64,000 nt of DNA from Alphaproteobacteria bacterium (GTDB lineage: Bacteria > Pseudomonadota > Alphaproteobacteria > UBA9655), in assembly GCA_019749915.1 (NCBI GenBank), contig JAIEPE010000015.1, forward strand, positions 1-64,000, in the 5' to 3' direction. The position numbers and the translations under genes were made by a program. Each line of letters starts with the position of its first letter. The first letter of the stretch is position 1. The notes beneath the pieces are model-generated. The model saw only the letters and a list, made by a program, of their open reading frames with translations, made no database searches and was not told the DNA's origin. Shown here in pieces: positions 17,599 to 26,706 of the stretch.

Positions 17599-18319
17599 AG
17601 GACCTCTCCTTTTGAACAAGCTCATTAGTTTTTCCTTCAATTTTCTCTTCAAGTATATGCATAAATTCTTGACGTGAAAGACCTGGTTTAATCGGATCCA
17701 TAATAGTAACTGTAATTTGACCAGGATGCTTAACAAAAGTTCGCCGCGGCCAAAATAAGCCTGCATTATGAGCGATAGGGATAACGGAGATATTTAAATG
17801 AAGATAGAGACGTCCGACTCCTGCTTTATACACCCCCTTTTGACCAGGCTTTGAACGGGTTCCTTCTGGAAATATAAGGAGAGACCTTTTACAAGTCACA
17901 GCTTCTTCTGCATTTCTCAATAACCGCATAAGATCTTGACCACCCCTTTTCGTTGAACGTGAGAGAGGAATCATATTTAACTTTTTTAAGTACCACCCAA
18001 AAAAAGGAATCCAAAGGAGTTCTTTCTTTAAAGCAACAACGGGATCTGGAAGAAGGTAATAAAAAATAAAGGTTTCCCAAAAAGATTGATGTTTGACAGC
18101 AAAAAGAGAAGGTGTTTTTAGAAGGCTTTTATTTCCTTCAAGCTTATATTGAAGATGCAAGACATGCTCACAAAGCCAAATAACTTTCTCAATCCAAAAA
18201 TGAGCTACTTTTAAAGTATAAATACGAGGAAGGAAAAGAACAGGGGTAAAAATCACCCCACAGAGAAACGTCCAGCTGTAAAATAGAACATTAAAAAGCA
18301 ATGATCTTATAAATAACAT
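17582..18319 (-). CDS. plsC: 1-acyl-sn-glycerol-3-phosphate acyltransferase (PlsC family)
   Basis: This 245-residue membrane acyltransferase has the HX4E form of motif I (HQSFWE, H77-E82), the later FPEGTR motif and a P-rich VIPIAHNAG segment. It likely adds the second acyl chain to lysophosphatidate to form phosphatidate in phospholipid synthesis. A hydrophobic N-terminus anchors it. It shares one base with the YdcF-like gene before it. The more divergent paralogue at 29119 belongs to a different pathway, so this one is the better plsC candidate. Confidence 0.87.
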   Translation of the reverse strand: MLFIRSLLFNVLFYSWTFLCGVIFTPVLFLPRIYTLKVAHFWIEKVIWLCEHVLHLQYKLEGNKSLLKTPSLFAVKHQSFWETFIFYYLLPDPVVALKKELLWIPFFGWYLKKLNMIPLSRSTKRGGQDLMRLLRNAEEAVTCKRSLLIFPEGTRSKPGQKGVYKAGVGRLYLHLNISVIPIAHNAGLFWPRRTFVKHPGQITVTIMDPIKPGLSRQEFMHILEEKIEGKTNELVQKERSYEAYT

Positions 18320-18933
18320 TAGGATTTCTCTTCAGCCTTGAAAAAACTCTGAATATCTTCAATTGCCCGTCTCATTAAAGCAAAAAGAAACTTATTATAT
18401 TCTTGAAGAACAAGACGTAAGGTAGATGGCTCGAGCCACCATTTAGGTTGTAAAAAGGCTTCTCCTACCACGGGATGGGGGAGAATTTCTACATTTGGAA
18501 CTAAATGTCGAAGCTCTAAAAGACTCCGCGGCATATGATAATTTGATGTAATCAGAATTAAAGATCTAATGTTATTATGATGAACCCAATGGGCTGTTTC
18601 CTCAGCATTTCCTAAAGTATCAAGAGCTTCATATCCCAGAGTTATTCTCTTCTTTGAAGGATTTTGACTCAGTAAAGTAGAAATTTCTGAGTCTGGATTT
18701 ACCCCTGAAATAAGTAGATACTTCCCCCTTTCTTTTTCAAAAAGAACCAGAGCCTCCTTTAAACGTGTTCCCCCTCCCGTAAATATAACAATCCCATCGC
18801 TTGAATGGATGGGCGGTTGAGGCATCGAGGGAATCATTTTTGTAAAAAGAACAAGGCCTATCAGCCATAGACCTGCACCAATCGAGAGAACAATTAAGAA
18901 CCTTAATCCGTAGAGCAAAGTATACTTTACCAT
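18319..18933 (-). CDS. YdcF-like DUF218 membrane protein
   Basis: This 204-residue protein has an N-terminal membrane segment and a DUF218 domain beginning GIVIFTGGGTRLKEAL and containing ISGVNPDSE, LGYEALDTLGNAEETA and LITSNYHMPRS. Such proteins (YdcF, ElyC, SanA) are linked to envelope maintenance; biochemical activity is poorly defined. It lies between ftsX (12 nt upstream) and plsC (1-nt overlap), in an ftsE-ftsX-ydcF-plsC-DUF2125 operon. Confidence 0.85.
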   Translation of the reverse strand: MVKYTLLYGLRFLIVLSIGAGLWLIGLVLFTKMIPSMPQPPIHSSDGIVIFTGGGTRLKEALVLFEKERGKYLLISGVNPDSEISTLLSQNPSKKRITLGYEALDTLGNAEETAHWVHHNNIRSLILITSNYHMPRSLLELRHLVPNVEILPHPVVGEAFLQPKWWLEPSTLRLVLQEYNKFLFALMRRAIEDIQSFFKAEEKS

Positions 18934-18945
18934 AGCCTCTCCAAC

Positions 18946-19815
18946 TTATGAGCATAGAGCTTTCATAACGGCTCTACGTGCAGATAACATCATAAAAAAT
19001 GAGGTGATAAAAGGAGCCAAAATAAAAATGGCAAGAACTTCAAAAAAGAATGACGTCGTCACAACAAAAGTATGACCTGCCTTCTCAAAAAGGAAATAGA
19101 TTCCTAAAAACGTTAAAAAAGCTAAGAAAGCTCCAATGGAACTTGCAAAAAATCCTTGCTTAAAAGTATTGCGTTGAAATTGCTTGGCAATATAAGAAGG
19201 TGTTGCTCCAATTAAGCTTAAAACCTCAACAATTTTACGATGAATCAGAAGGCTTGTTCGTGTTGCAAAAAATGTTGTTACAAGAGTCGAACATAAAATA
19301 AGGAATGTTAAGAACAGTGCAAGAGAAGTGGTAGTAAAAAGTAAATTTGATACTTGGCTTTGCCAAAGACGATGATCAATAAGCTGTATTAAAGGGGAGA
19401 TGTTTTTCAATCTCATTTCTAAATTTTCCACATTAAAAGCATCTCTCTTATTTAAAGAAACATCAACGATGGCGGGAAGAGAAAATGCATCTACACTAGT
19501 GCCCTCTCCCAAAAGAGAATTAAAAAGCGTTTTCATCTCTGTCTTTGAAACGACTTCAACTTTATTAATACCAGGGGTTTTTTGCAAAAGGTCGGTGACC
19601 TGAGTTTGAAGATCATTGCTAGAAGAATCAGAAAAGAAGGGAATTTCGATAGAAAGGTGAGTTGCCAGTTTTTCTTCCCAAAGGAGTGTTGAATGAATCA
19701 TAAAAAAAGTAAAGGTAGAACAAAGGGTTCCAAGATACACCATTAAGATGATGATTTTCGGAACAAAACGAGCAGCAATATCGTTTCTTAGAGGTAAATC
19801 TTGATCTTTATTCAT
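18946..19815 (-). CDS. ftsX: cell division protein FtsX
   Basis: This 289-residue membrane subunit of FtsEX has one N-terminal membrane helix, a periplasmic domain of about 120 residues and three further membrane helices with the MacB/FtsX-like permease pattern (VEVLSLIGATPSYIAKQFQ). FtsEX activates peptidoglycan hydrolases at the septum. The start overlaps the ftsE stop by 4 nt. Confidence 0.93.
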   Translation of the reverse strand: MNKDQDLPLRNDIAARFVPKIIILMVYLGTLCSTFTFFMIHSTLLWEEKLATHLSIEIPFFSDSSSNDLQTQVTDLLQKTPGINKVEVVSKTEMKTLFNSLLGEGTSVDAFSLPAIVDVSLNKRDAFNVENLEMRLKNISPLIQLIDHRLWQSQVSNLLFTTTSLALFLTFLILCSTLVTTFFATRTSLLIHRKIVEVLSLIGATPSYIAKQFQRNTFKQGFFASSIGAFLAFLTFLGIYFLFEKAGHTFVVTTSFFFEVLAIFILAPFITSFFMMLSARRAVMKALCS

Positions 19816-20507
19816 GCGGCCTTCTTTTCTACTGGCAGTTGAAGTACAGTTCCTTCCCTAAGAGCAAGCTGAGGGTATGGAAATTTCTTCAAAATACGTT
19901 GGTTGTGGGTTGTGATAAGAACGGCTGTTCCCGTTTTATTTAATTCTTCAAAAAGACAAAGAAGTTTGGTTGCCATTTCATCGTCCACATTTCCCGTTGG
20001 TTCATCCGCTAAAAGAAGTTGCGGACGTGTAATTATGGCCCGGGCTATAGCTGCTCTTTGTTTTTGCCCTCCTGAAAGGGAGGGGGGATAGGACTTCAAA
20101 CAATCCCCAAGCCCAACCCATTCCAAAAGTTCTCCTGCATGCTTATAGCTTCGTTTTATATCAACACCCCGCACCCTTAAGGGGAGAGAAACATTATCGA
20201 TAATAGTCAAGTGATCCAAAAGATTAAATTCTTGAAAGACAACCCCTATTTTTTGGCGAAGGAAGGGCAGAAGAGTCGGTTTGATCTGAAAAGTATCTTC
20301 GCCAAAAAGCCTAACGCTTCCCCACTTTGGCTTAAGACCTAAATACAAGATCTTAAGAAGAGAGGATTTTCCAGAACCGCTTAGTCCTGTAATAAAACGA
20401 AAAGACCCCTTTTCAATACAAAAACTGACCCCTTTGAAAATTTCAGGACCCTCATCATATTGATGGCCTACACCTAATAATTCGCCGATCATTTCTGACA
20501 CAATCAT
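19812..20507 (-). CDS. ftsE: cell division ATP-binding protein FtsE
   Basis: This ABC ATPase of about 231 residues has Walker A GLSGSGKSS, Q-loop VVFQEFNLL, signature LSGGQKQR, Walker B LLLADEP and switch His in ITTHNQ. It partners with FtsX. The ATG at 20507 is used; the N-terminus is a few residues longer than usual. It is the first gene of the ftsEX operon and is divergent from the zinc-ribbon gene; 20508-20622 should contain both promoters. Confidence 0.94.
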   Translation of the reverse strand: MIVSEMIGELLGVGHQYDEGPEIFKGVSFCIEKGSFRFITGLSGSGKSSLLKILYLGLKPKWGSVRLFGEDTFQIKPTLLPFLRQKIGVVFQEFNLLDHLTIIDNVSLPLRVRGVDIKRSYKHAGELLEWVGLGDCLKSYPPSLSGGQKQRAAIARAIITRPQLLLADEPTGNVDDEMATKLLCLFEELNKTGTAVLITTHNQRILKKFPYPQLALREGTVLQLPVEKKAA

Positions 20508-20622
20508 CAATCCTTTTTAAAATAAAAAATAAAATGGCACAAAATGAAAACATCGTCCAGCTTGCACCGTTTTTATAAAGAGCATATAACCAAAGTAGAT
20601 AATATGTAAGAGGTTTCATTTT

Positions 20623-21273
20623 ATGATCATTACCTGCCCAACGTGTGCAAAGAGGTATATGCTAGATGATAATTTGCTCCCACGAGAAGGGAGGCAAGTT
20701 CGCTGCGTTGCGTGTCAACATATTTGGCTTCAAGCCCCTCTAGAAGAGACATTTCCTATTCTTCCTTTACAGGAAGCTGGGGATATTTTTATTGAACCGC
20801 GCACTTCATTTGAAAAGAAGAGCTCCTGGAAATTTTTGTTTTTCAGCTTTTCTTTTTTCCTTCTAGGAATATTTCTTTTAAGTTTTGGACGAGAACATGT
20901 AATCACTTACTGGCCACAAGCAGAAAAGATTTATAACCTTATTGGATTACGAATAAATCACCCCGGCACAGATCTTTCCATTTTTAATACGTCTTCTCTC
21001 CTTCACAGGGAAGAGGCTGACGAAATACTCCAAATTTCAGGTGATATTATCAATAACTCAAACCAAGTGCGCAAAATCCCGCCTTTAAAAGTTAAATTAC
21101 TTGGTGATTCTTTTCATCCAAGCTGTAAGGAAAAATTGGGAAAAGAATGTGTATTAGATTCTTGGAACCACCGCCTCTCAGAGAGCTCCCTCTTGCCTGG
21201 TGAAAAGATCCATTTTGAAACAGAGGCCCATCCCAAAGTTTCGGGGACACAAAGGGTTTCTGTTGAATTTTAG
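20623..21273 (+). CDS. zinc-ribbon (MJ0042-type) membrane protein
   Basis: This 216-residue protein starts with a CPTC...CVAC zinc ribbon of the MJ0042 family (residues 4-30), typical of alphaproteobacterial proteins that also carry a DUF3426-like tail. A single membrane helix lies near residues 70-88. The C-terminal 110 residues are extracytoplasmic and beta-rich. The function is unknown. In related genomes such genes often sit beside ftsE, as here. Confidence 0.8.
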   Translation: MIITCPTCAKRYMLDDNLLPREGRQVRCVACQHIWLQAPLEETFPILPLQEAGDIFIEPRTSFEKKSSWKFLFFSFSFFLLGIFLLSFGREHVITYWPQAEKIYNLIGLRINHPGTDLSIFNTSSLLHREEADEILQISGDIINNSNQVRKIPPLKVKLLGDSFHPSCKEKLGKECVLDSWNHRLSESSLLPGEKIHFETEAHPKVSGTQRVSVEF

Positions 21274-21373
21274 GATTTATTTATATCTTCAAGGTCTTGC
21301 ATTTGTTTATTTCTTTGATTATGTAAATTACTTATGAATGAAGTTTTTTTAATGAATCCTTTGGGTGTTTGAA

Positions 21374-21889
21374 ATGGCAATTTTAGAAATTTTAACCGCA
21401 CCAGACCCTCGTCTTACCATGAAATCCCTTCCTGTTGAAAAGGTTGATGCTTCTGTTCGAAAACTTATGGATAATCTTCTAGAGACACTTTATGATAATA
21501 ACGGGGTTGGAATTGCAGCTGTTCAAATGGGCATTCATCAAAGAGTTATTGCAATTGATTTAGGGGACAAACATGGCATCTCCCCCAAACCCCTATTTAT
21601 GGCCAATCCAGAATTAACCTGGCTTTCTCCTGCAACTCAAACAACTGCAGAAGCTTGTCTTTCTCTCCCCAATTTTTCTGGGAATGTGACTCGACCATTG
21701 GAGATTGGTGTCAGCTATCTGGATGAAAATAACCAGAAAATGACCTTAAAAGTTAATGGACTTATGGCCGATTGTATACAGCACGAAATTGACCATCTGA
21801 ATGGTATCTTATACATTGAGCATCTTTCCTCCCTAAAGCGAAATTTAATTTTGAGTAAGCTCACCAAAATAAAACGTAAGCAAAGGTAG
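21374..21889 (+). CDS. def: peptide deformylase
   Basis: This 171-residue metalloprotease removes the formyl group from nascent peptides. Motif 1 is GVGIAAVQMG, motif 2 EACLSLP (metal Cys) and motif 3 HEIDHLNG (metal His pair and catalytic Glu). Motif 2 normally reads EGCLS, so Gly is replaced by Ala; motif 1 has Val in place of the usual Pro or Thr. All metal ligands are kept. The ATG at 21374 gives the standard N-terminus. It is followed 3 nt later by fmt, the functional partner. Confidence 0.93.
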   Translation: MAILEILTAPDPRLTMKSLPVEKVDASVRKLMDNLLETLYDNNGVGIAAVQMGIHQRVIAIDLGDKHGISPKPLFMANPELTWLSPATQTTAEACLSLPNFSGNVTRPLEIGVSYLDENNQKMTLKVNGLMADCIQHEIDHLNGILYIEHLSSLKRNLILSKLTKIKRKQR

Positions 21890-21892
21890 TTT

Positions 21893-22840
21893 ATGGCCCC
21901 CAATTCTCCTCCACGCATTGGTTTTATGGGAACTCCTGATTTTGCTCTCAAAATCCTTCAAGCCCTCTTTGAGGCGTCCTATTCAATTGTGGGCGTCTAT
22001 ACTCAACCTCCGCGGCCTGTCGGGAGGGGATATAAAGTTATTCCAAGCCCCGTCCAAAAATTTGCAGAAGACCATCACCTCCCCGTTTTTTGTCCTAAAA
22101 CCCTTAAGTCAGAAGAAGCACAAAAAGAATGGCGAGCTTTGAACTTGGATGTCGCCATCGTTGCTGCCTATGGCCTTATTTTGCCAAAAGAAATTCTGGA
22201 AGCTCCTAAAAAAGGAGCTCTTAACGTTCATGCCTCTCTCTTACCCCGTTGGCGAGGTGCCGCTCCCATCCAACGGGCTATTCTTGAAGGGGATAAAGAA
22301 ACGGGCATCACGATTATGAAAATGGACATAGGCCTTGATACAGGAGACATTGTATCGATGAAAAAAATGCCTTTGACCTCAAAGATGACAACCCCTCTTC
22401 TCTTTGAAAAACTAGCTATGTTAGGAGTAGAAGCCCTTTTGGAAGCTCTTCCCGCTTATCTCGACGGAAAAATAAAGCCCATACCTCAACCCAAAGAAGG
22501 GGTGACTTACGCAAAAAAACTTGAAAAATCAGAAGGGCTCTTAAACTGGAATTTACCTGCATCCACCCTCAATCAGCAAATTCGCGCGTTAAATCCCTGG
22601 CCAGGCACATGGTTCGACGTGGGAGCAGATCGGATTAAAGTGTTAGAAGCCGAAATTATTGCCGGTTCCTTCTCCGAGGCTCCTGGAACCATTATCGATG
22701 AGAGACTTACTATTATCTGCAAAGAAGGAGCTTTACGTCTTCTCAAGGTCCAGAAAATTGGGAAAACGCCCTTATCTACCGATGAATTTTTAAGAGGATA
22801 TCAACTCCTCTCAAAACACCTTCCCCATGGCCCGATTTAA
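21893..22840 (+). CDS. fmt: methionyl-tRNA formyltransferase
   Basis: This 315-residue enzyme formylates initiator Met-tRNA using 10-formyl-tetrahydrofolate. The start IGFMGTPDFAL, the catalytic region NVHASLLPRWRGAAPIQRAI and the tRNA-discriminating MDIGLDTGDI are all present, followed by the C-terminal OB-like domain. The gene follows def and overlaps truA by 14 nt, forming a def-fmt-truA unit. Confidence 0.97.
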   Translation: MAPNSPPRIGFMGTPDFALKILQALFEASYSIVGVYTQPPRPVGRGYKVIPSPVQKFAEDHHLPVFCPKTLKSEEAQKEWRALNLDVAIVAAYGLILPKEILEAPKKGALNVHASLLPRWRGAAPIQRAILEGDKETGITIMKMDIGLDTGDIVSMKKMPLTSKMTTPLLFEKLAMLGVEALLEALPAYLDGKIKPIPQPKEGVTYAKKLEKSEGLLNWNLPASTLNQQIRALNPWPGTWFDVGADRIKVLEAEIIAGSFSEAPGTIIDERLTIICKEGALRLLKVQKIGKTPLSTDEFLRGYQLLSKHLPHGPI

Positions 22841-23564
22841 ACTCACCATTGAATATGAAGGTCCTCCTTTTTCAGGATGGCAGCGCCAGGAAAATCTTCC
22901 CACGGTTCAAGGCATTCTTGAAGAAACTTTTTGTGATTTCTTAGGAAGTCCTGTTACGATTTGGGGTAGTGGACGCACCGATGCAGGAGTTCATGCTTAC
23001 GGGCAAGTGGCTCATGTGGATATTCTCAAACCTTATGAGCCTTTGGCAATTCAAGGTGCTATGAATAAGCGTCTGCGGAATTTTCCTATCAGTATTGTCA
23101 AAGTGGAAGAAGTTTCCCCCGATTTCCATGCCCGTTTTTCAGCAAAAAAGCGCTCCTATGAGTATGTTATTTTAAATCGAAGAGCCCCGTCAGCCCTTGA
23201 AGAAACCCGTGCTTGGTGGGTAATTAAACCCTTATCTATTGCGGCTATGACCGATGCAGCTTCCTCCCTGATAGGTTACCATAATTTTTCATCCTTTCGA
23301 GATAGCCGGTGTCAAGCTAAATCCCCTCTAAAGACATTAGATCATCTTTCCCTCGAAAAGGAAGGGGAGAAAATCCTTGTTAGAGCGAGTGCACGCTCAT
23401 TTCTTCACCATCAAGTCCGCAATATAGTTGGAACTTTAAAACGTATTGGTGAGGGGACTTGGGCGCCAGAAAAGATGCAAGAAATCCTTGAAGCTAAAGA
23501 CAGAAGGGTTGCCGGTCCTACAGCTCCCGCACATGGCCTTTATTTAACAAAAATTGACTTTTAG
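22827..23564 (+). CDS. truA: tRNA pseudouridine(38-40) synthase TruA
   Basis: This 245-residue enzyme isomerises U38-U40 in the anticodon arm. The catalytic Asp is in WGSGRTDAGVHA. RLRNFPISI, the ARFSAKKRSYEY block and the C-terminal LHHQVRNIVGTL are family hallmarks. The length is normal. The 3' end overlaps yqgE, which is convergent, by 4 nt. Confidence 0.96.
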   Translation: MARFKLTIEYEGPPFSGWQRQENLPTVQGILEETFCDFLGSPVTIWGSGRTDAGVHAYGQVAHVDILKPYEPLAIQGAMNKRLRNFPISIVKVEEVSPDFHARFSAKKRSYEYVILNRRAPSALEETRAWWVIKPLSIAAMTDAASSLIGYHNFSSFRDSRCQAKSPLKTLDHLSLEKEGEKILVRASARSFLHHQVRNIVGTLKRIGEGTWAPEKMQEILEAKDRRVAGPTAPAHGLYLTKIDF

Positions 23565-24151
23565 GCTTGACCAAAATCCTCTGATAAAGTTTCGGGTGTC
23601 ACTCCCAACTTTGCAATGGCTCTCGTCCATCTTTTTTCTACAGGAACGTCAAAGAGAAGATCAGGATCGGCTTCAATTTGAAGCCACTTATTACTATGAA
23701 GTTCTGCATCTAGTTGACCTGGAGCCCAACCAACGTAACCCATGGCCAGAAGACAATTTTTTGGCCCTCCACCTTCAGCAATCGACTGTAAAACATCTAC
23801 AGTTGCTGTTAGGGAAATGTCTTTTCCCAAAGAAATGGTCCCAGGATGAGTAAAATCATTGGAATGAAGGACAAAACCACGACCAGAATCTACTGGACCA
23901 CCAAAAAATATAGGCAGGTCTCTTTTTATTGCTTTTTGTGAAAGATTCAAGTAATCTAAAAGTCCTTTAAGGGTTAAATTCCCTAAATGTTTATTAATGA
24001 CGAGGCCCATGGCACCATTTACATCATGACCACAAATGAAAATAACGGCTTTCTCATATCGAAGGTCTTTCATATGTGGCATAGCCAGCAAAAACTGGCC
24101 AGTGAGGTACCCTGAAAGTTCTTCTTGTTTTGCTTTAGATTCTTCTGTCAT
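23561..24151 (-). CDS. yqgE: YqgE/AlgH family protein (UPF0301)
   Basis: The protein of about 196 residues matches YqgE/AlgH: LTGQFLLAMPHM, VIFICGHDVNGAMGLVINK, IFFGGPVDSGRGFVLH and LLAMGYVGWAPGQLDAEL. Its biochemical function is unresolved. I start at MTEESK (24151); an earlier in-frame ATG six codons upstream lies in an AT-rich palindrome. No ribosome site is clear for either. Divergent from the DsbD-like gene. Confidence 0.9.
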   Translation of the reverse strand: MTEESKAKQEELSGYLTGQFLLAMPHMKDLRYEKAVIFICGHDVNGAMGLVINKHLGNLTLKGLLDYLNLSQKAIKRDLPIFFGGPVDSGRGFVLHSNDFTHPGTISLGKDISLTATVDVLQSIAEGGGPKNCLLAMGYVGWAPGQLDAELHSNKWLQIEADPDLLFDVPVEKRWTRAIAKLGVTPETLSEDFGQA

Positions 24152-24166
24152 ATTATATATATGACA
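24146..24166. promoter_or_regulatory. perfect dyad (8-5-8) between yqgE and the DsbD-like gene
   Basis: TGTCATAT and ATATGACA flank TATAT. The left arm covers the yqgE start codon and the right arm ends 39 bases before the DsbD-like start. Such symmetry between divergent genes could be an operator; the AT-rich core could also serve as a -10 region in either direction. Confidence 0.4.
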
Positions 24167-24205
24167 CAAATTGAGTTAAAATTTTATTACAAATGAAAGA
24201 ATTAT

Positions 24206-25957
24206 ATGAAAAATCCATTTTTCAAGCTTTTAAGGGGACTCTTTTGTCTTCTTCTCCTTACATCTTTTGTTGCCGCTACAGATAAAGCGCCGGTTGAACT
24301 AAAACTTGTTTCTGGAGGTCTTAAAGGCCAAAAGGTTCTTGCGGGCCTTGAGATGAAAATCCCTCCTGAATGGCACGTCTATGGCCCCGCACCTCAAGGA
24401 GAAGATGTAGCGGGCTTTGAGCCTACAATCACCTGGGATAAGTCATCAAACCTAAAGGACCTTACTATTTTATGGCCTCCTTCCTTAAAAACTGAAATTC
24501 AAGAACAACTTTCTTACGTTTATGAGGGGGATATTCTGATTCCTTTCGAGTTAACTCCTGAAAAAATCGAGGAACCTGTTGCGCTTAATTTAAATATTTC
24601 CCTTCTTGCATGCGCTTCTATGTGCGTTCCCATTGATACAACACTCTCTTTGACGCTCTCTCCGACCGATAAGGAAGACGATGTTTTTAAGGCGGTGAAG
24701 AAATGGGAAAAGTCTTATGAAGGCCTTTCACTTTTTAGTCTTATTCTAATCGCTCTTCTAGGAGGATTTATTCTGAATTTTATGCCATGCGTTTTGCCTG
24801 TGCTCTCCCTCAAAGTGATGTCTCTTGTCAAACAATCTAAAAAGGCAACAGCTAATCATGCCAAACAAAGCTTTGTCATCACAGGTTTAGGAATTTTATT
24901 TTCTTTCCTTATGCTTGCTCTTATCACTGTTCTTTTAAAGGCTTCAGGATCGGCGTTTGGTTGGGGAATTCATTTCCAAAATCCTCACTTTTTGCTCTTT
25001 GTTTTCCTTGTCTTGGTTGCTTTTTCAGCGAGTCTTTTGGGTATTTTTGAAATCGACCTCCCCTCTGGTTTCGGGACATGGCTTATCACCCATGAAGGAA
25101 AGGGACGGGTTAAAGACTTCCTCTCGGGGGTTTTTGCTACTTTGCTTGCTACTCCTTGTTCTGCTCCCTTCGTGGGAACCGCTCTTAGCTTTGCCTTAGC
25201 CAGGCAAACAGGTGAGATTTTTCTCGTCTTTTTCTTTTTAGGCTTAGGCTTTGCCTTTCCTTATTTTTTGCTCGCCTCCCTTCCTCAGCGCTTCATTATG
25301 TTACCAAAACCAGGGATGTGGATGGTCTGGGTCCAGAGAGCCCTTGGAGGTATTTTGGTTTTGACAGCTCTTTGGATAGGGTGGATTTTAAGCTTCCATC
25401 TGTCTTTATTGACGCTCTTGCTGAGTACGCTTTTAGCGCTTCTTGGCATCTCTCTATTTTGGATAAAGCACCACAATAAACCCACCCTCAATGCTTGGCT
25501 TTATGCAACCCCTCTTTTCTTAATTGCTTGGTCTTTTTCTTGGATTTTACAAACTCCTGAGAAAGCGCCTGCAGATAGACATTCTCAATCTTCCCCAACT
25601 TTGGATATATGGCAGCCCTTTGAACCTGAGGCAATTCCTGCCCTCGTTAATCGTGGAAAGATTGTCTTTGTGGATGCAACGGCGGAATGGTGTGTTACCT
25701 GCGCTGTTAATAAGAGCCTTGTTTTAAGTGATCCTAAAATTGCAAGTTTGCTCAGCCAACCAGGGGTCATCGCGATGCGGGCTGATTGGACAAAGCAGGA
25801 TCCTAAAATCACCGACTTCCTCCAGAAATATGACCGTTATGGCATTCCTTTTAATATTGTCTTTGGACCTAGTAATCCCGAAGGGATTCCTTTGCCAGAA
25901 GTTCTCTCCATCTCTGGGGTTGAGGAGGTTTTACAAAAGGCAGGACTTAAACATTAA
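24206..25957 (+). CDS. dsbD: DsbD/ScsB-like thiol:disulfide interchange protein
   Basis: This 583-residue protein brings reducing power from cytoplasmic thioredoxin to the periplasm. It has a signal peptide, an N-terminal periplasmic domain with a Cys pair ([11 protein letters not shown]), a membrane domain of about eight helices with paired cysteines in [12 protein letters not shown] and [10 protein letters not shown], and a C-terminal thioredoxin-like domain with active site [10 protein letters not shown]. The N-domain resembles the ScsB type more than classical DsbD-alpha. The gene stands alone; its 3' end overlaps the convergent rnhA by 4 nt. Confidence 0.92.
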   Translation: MKNPFFKLLRGLFCLLLLTSFVAATDKAPVELKLVSGGLKGQKVLAGLEMKIPPEWHVYGPAPQGEDVAGFEPTITWDKSSNLKDLTILWPPSLKTEIQEQLSYVYEGDILIPFELTPEKIEEPVALNLNISLLACASMCVPIDTTLSLTLSPTDKEDDVFKAVKKWEKSYEGLSLFSLILIALLGGFILNFMPCVLPVLSLKVMSLVKQSKKATANHAKQSFVITGLGILFSFLMLALITVLLKASGSAFGWGIHFQNPHFLLFVFLVLVAFSASLLGIFEIDLPSGFGTWLITHEGKGRVKDFLSGVFATLLATPCSAPFVGTALSFALARQTGEIFLVFFFLGLGFAFPYFLLASLPQRFIMLPKPGMWMVWVQRALGGILVLTALWIGWILSFHLSLLTLLLSTLLALLGISLFWIKHHNKPTLNAWLYATPLFLIAWSFSWILQTPEKAPADRHSQSSPTLDIWQPFEPEAIPALVNRGKIVFVDATAEWCVTCAVNKSLVLSDPKIASLLSQPGVIAMRADWTKQDPKITDFLQKYDRYGIPFNIVFGPSNPEGIPLPEVLSISGVEEVLQKAGLKH

Positions 25958-26397
25958 CTTTTCAAAGCTTCTTCAATAGCTTGACGCGCAAGAGCGTCGG
26001 CGCGCTCATTTTCGGGGTGTCCTGAATGTCCACGAACCCAGTGCCAAGAAACGTCATGGTTTTGAGTCAAGGCATCCAGCTCTTCCCACAAATCTTGGTT
26101 TTTGACGGGAGATTTATTTGAAAGGCGCCAATTGTTTTTCTTCCATTGGAAAAGCCACTTGGTAATGCCATCTCTCAAGTATTGGCTGTCTGTATAAACT
26201 TCGATCTTAACAGATCGTGTTAAGGCTTTTATGCCTTCAATAGCAGCCTTAAGTTCCATACGATTATTGGTTGTCATAGCCTCAAAGCCGGACAGTTCCT
26301 TTTCTGTATTTTTATAGCGCAGAATAACGCCCCATCCTCCTGGACCTGGATTTCCTGAACAAGCACCATCTGTATAAATTTCAACTTTTTGTATCAT
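25954..26397 (-). CDS. rnhA: ribonuclease HI
   Basis: This 147-residue enzyme degrades RNA in RNA-DNA hybrids. Catalytic residues are all visible: Asp in [16 protein letters not shown], Glu in [11 protein letters not shown], Asp in [12 protein letters not shown] and Asp in [11 protein letters not shown]. The conserved [12 protein letters not shown] loop contains the catalytic His. The length is standard. Confidence 0.97.
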   Translation of the reverse strand: MIQKVEIYTDGACSGNPGPGGWGVILRYKNTEKELSGFEAMTTNNRMELKAAIEGIKALTRSVKIEVYTDSQYLRDGITKWLFQWKKNNWRLSNKSPVKNQDLWEELDALTQNHDVSWHWVRGHSGHPENERADALARQAIEEALKS

Positions 26398-26487
26398 CTC
26401 ATTCCCCTCACTCTAAAAGTGCCATAGATGATTCTTTCTTGTCGAGGGGTTCATCCTTAGTTAAGTTAAAAGAAAATGGAGTAATGT

Positions 26488-26706
26488 ATGAAACCTTATG
26501 AAATCGATCTGGAAAAAGATCAAAAATACTTTTGGTGTACTTGTGGCTTCAGTGCAAAGCAGCCTTTTTGTGATGGGGCTCATAAAGGCTCAGGCCTAAA
26601 ATCCTATTGTTTTAACGCTGAGGTGTCCGAAAAAGTAAAACTTTGCGGCTGTAAGAAGACAAAAAATCCACCCTATTGTGATGGGAGCCATAACACGTGT
26701 CCTTAA
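26488..26706 (+). CDS. double CDGSH iron-sulfur domain protein
   Basis: This 72-residue protein carries two CDGSH-type 2Fe-2S binding sites: CTCGF...PFCDGAHK and CGCKK...PYCDGSHN. Each has the three-Cys, one-His ligand set. The whole protein consists of these two sites, like mitochondrial CISD3 (MiNT). GGAG lies 8 nt before the ATG. It overlaps the lipoprotein gene by 10 nt. Redox or Fe-S transfer roles are known for eukaryotic relatives; the bacterial role is uncertain. Confidence 0.92.
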   Translation: MKPYEIDLEKDQKYFWCTCGFSAKQPFCDGAHKGSGLKSYCFNAEVSEKVKLCGCKKTKNPPYCDGSHNTCP

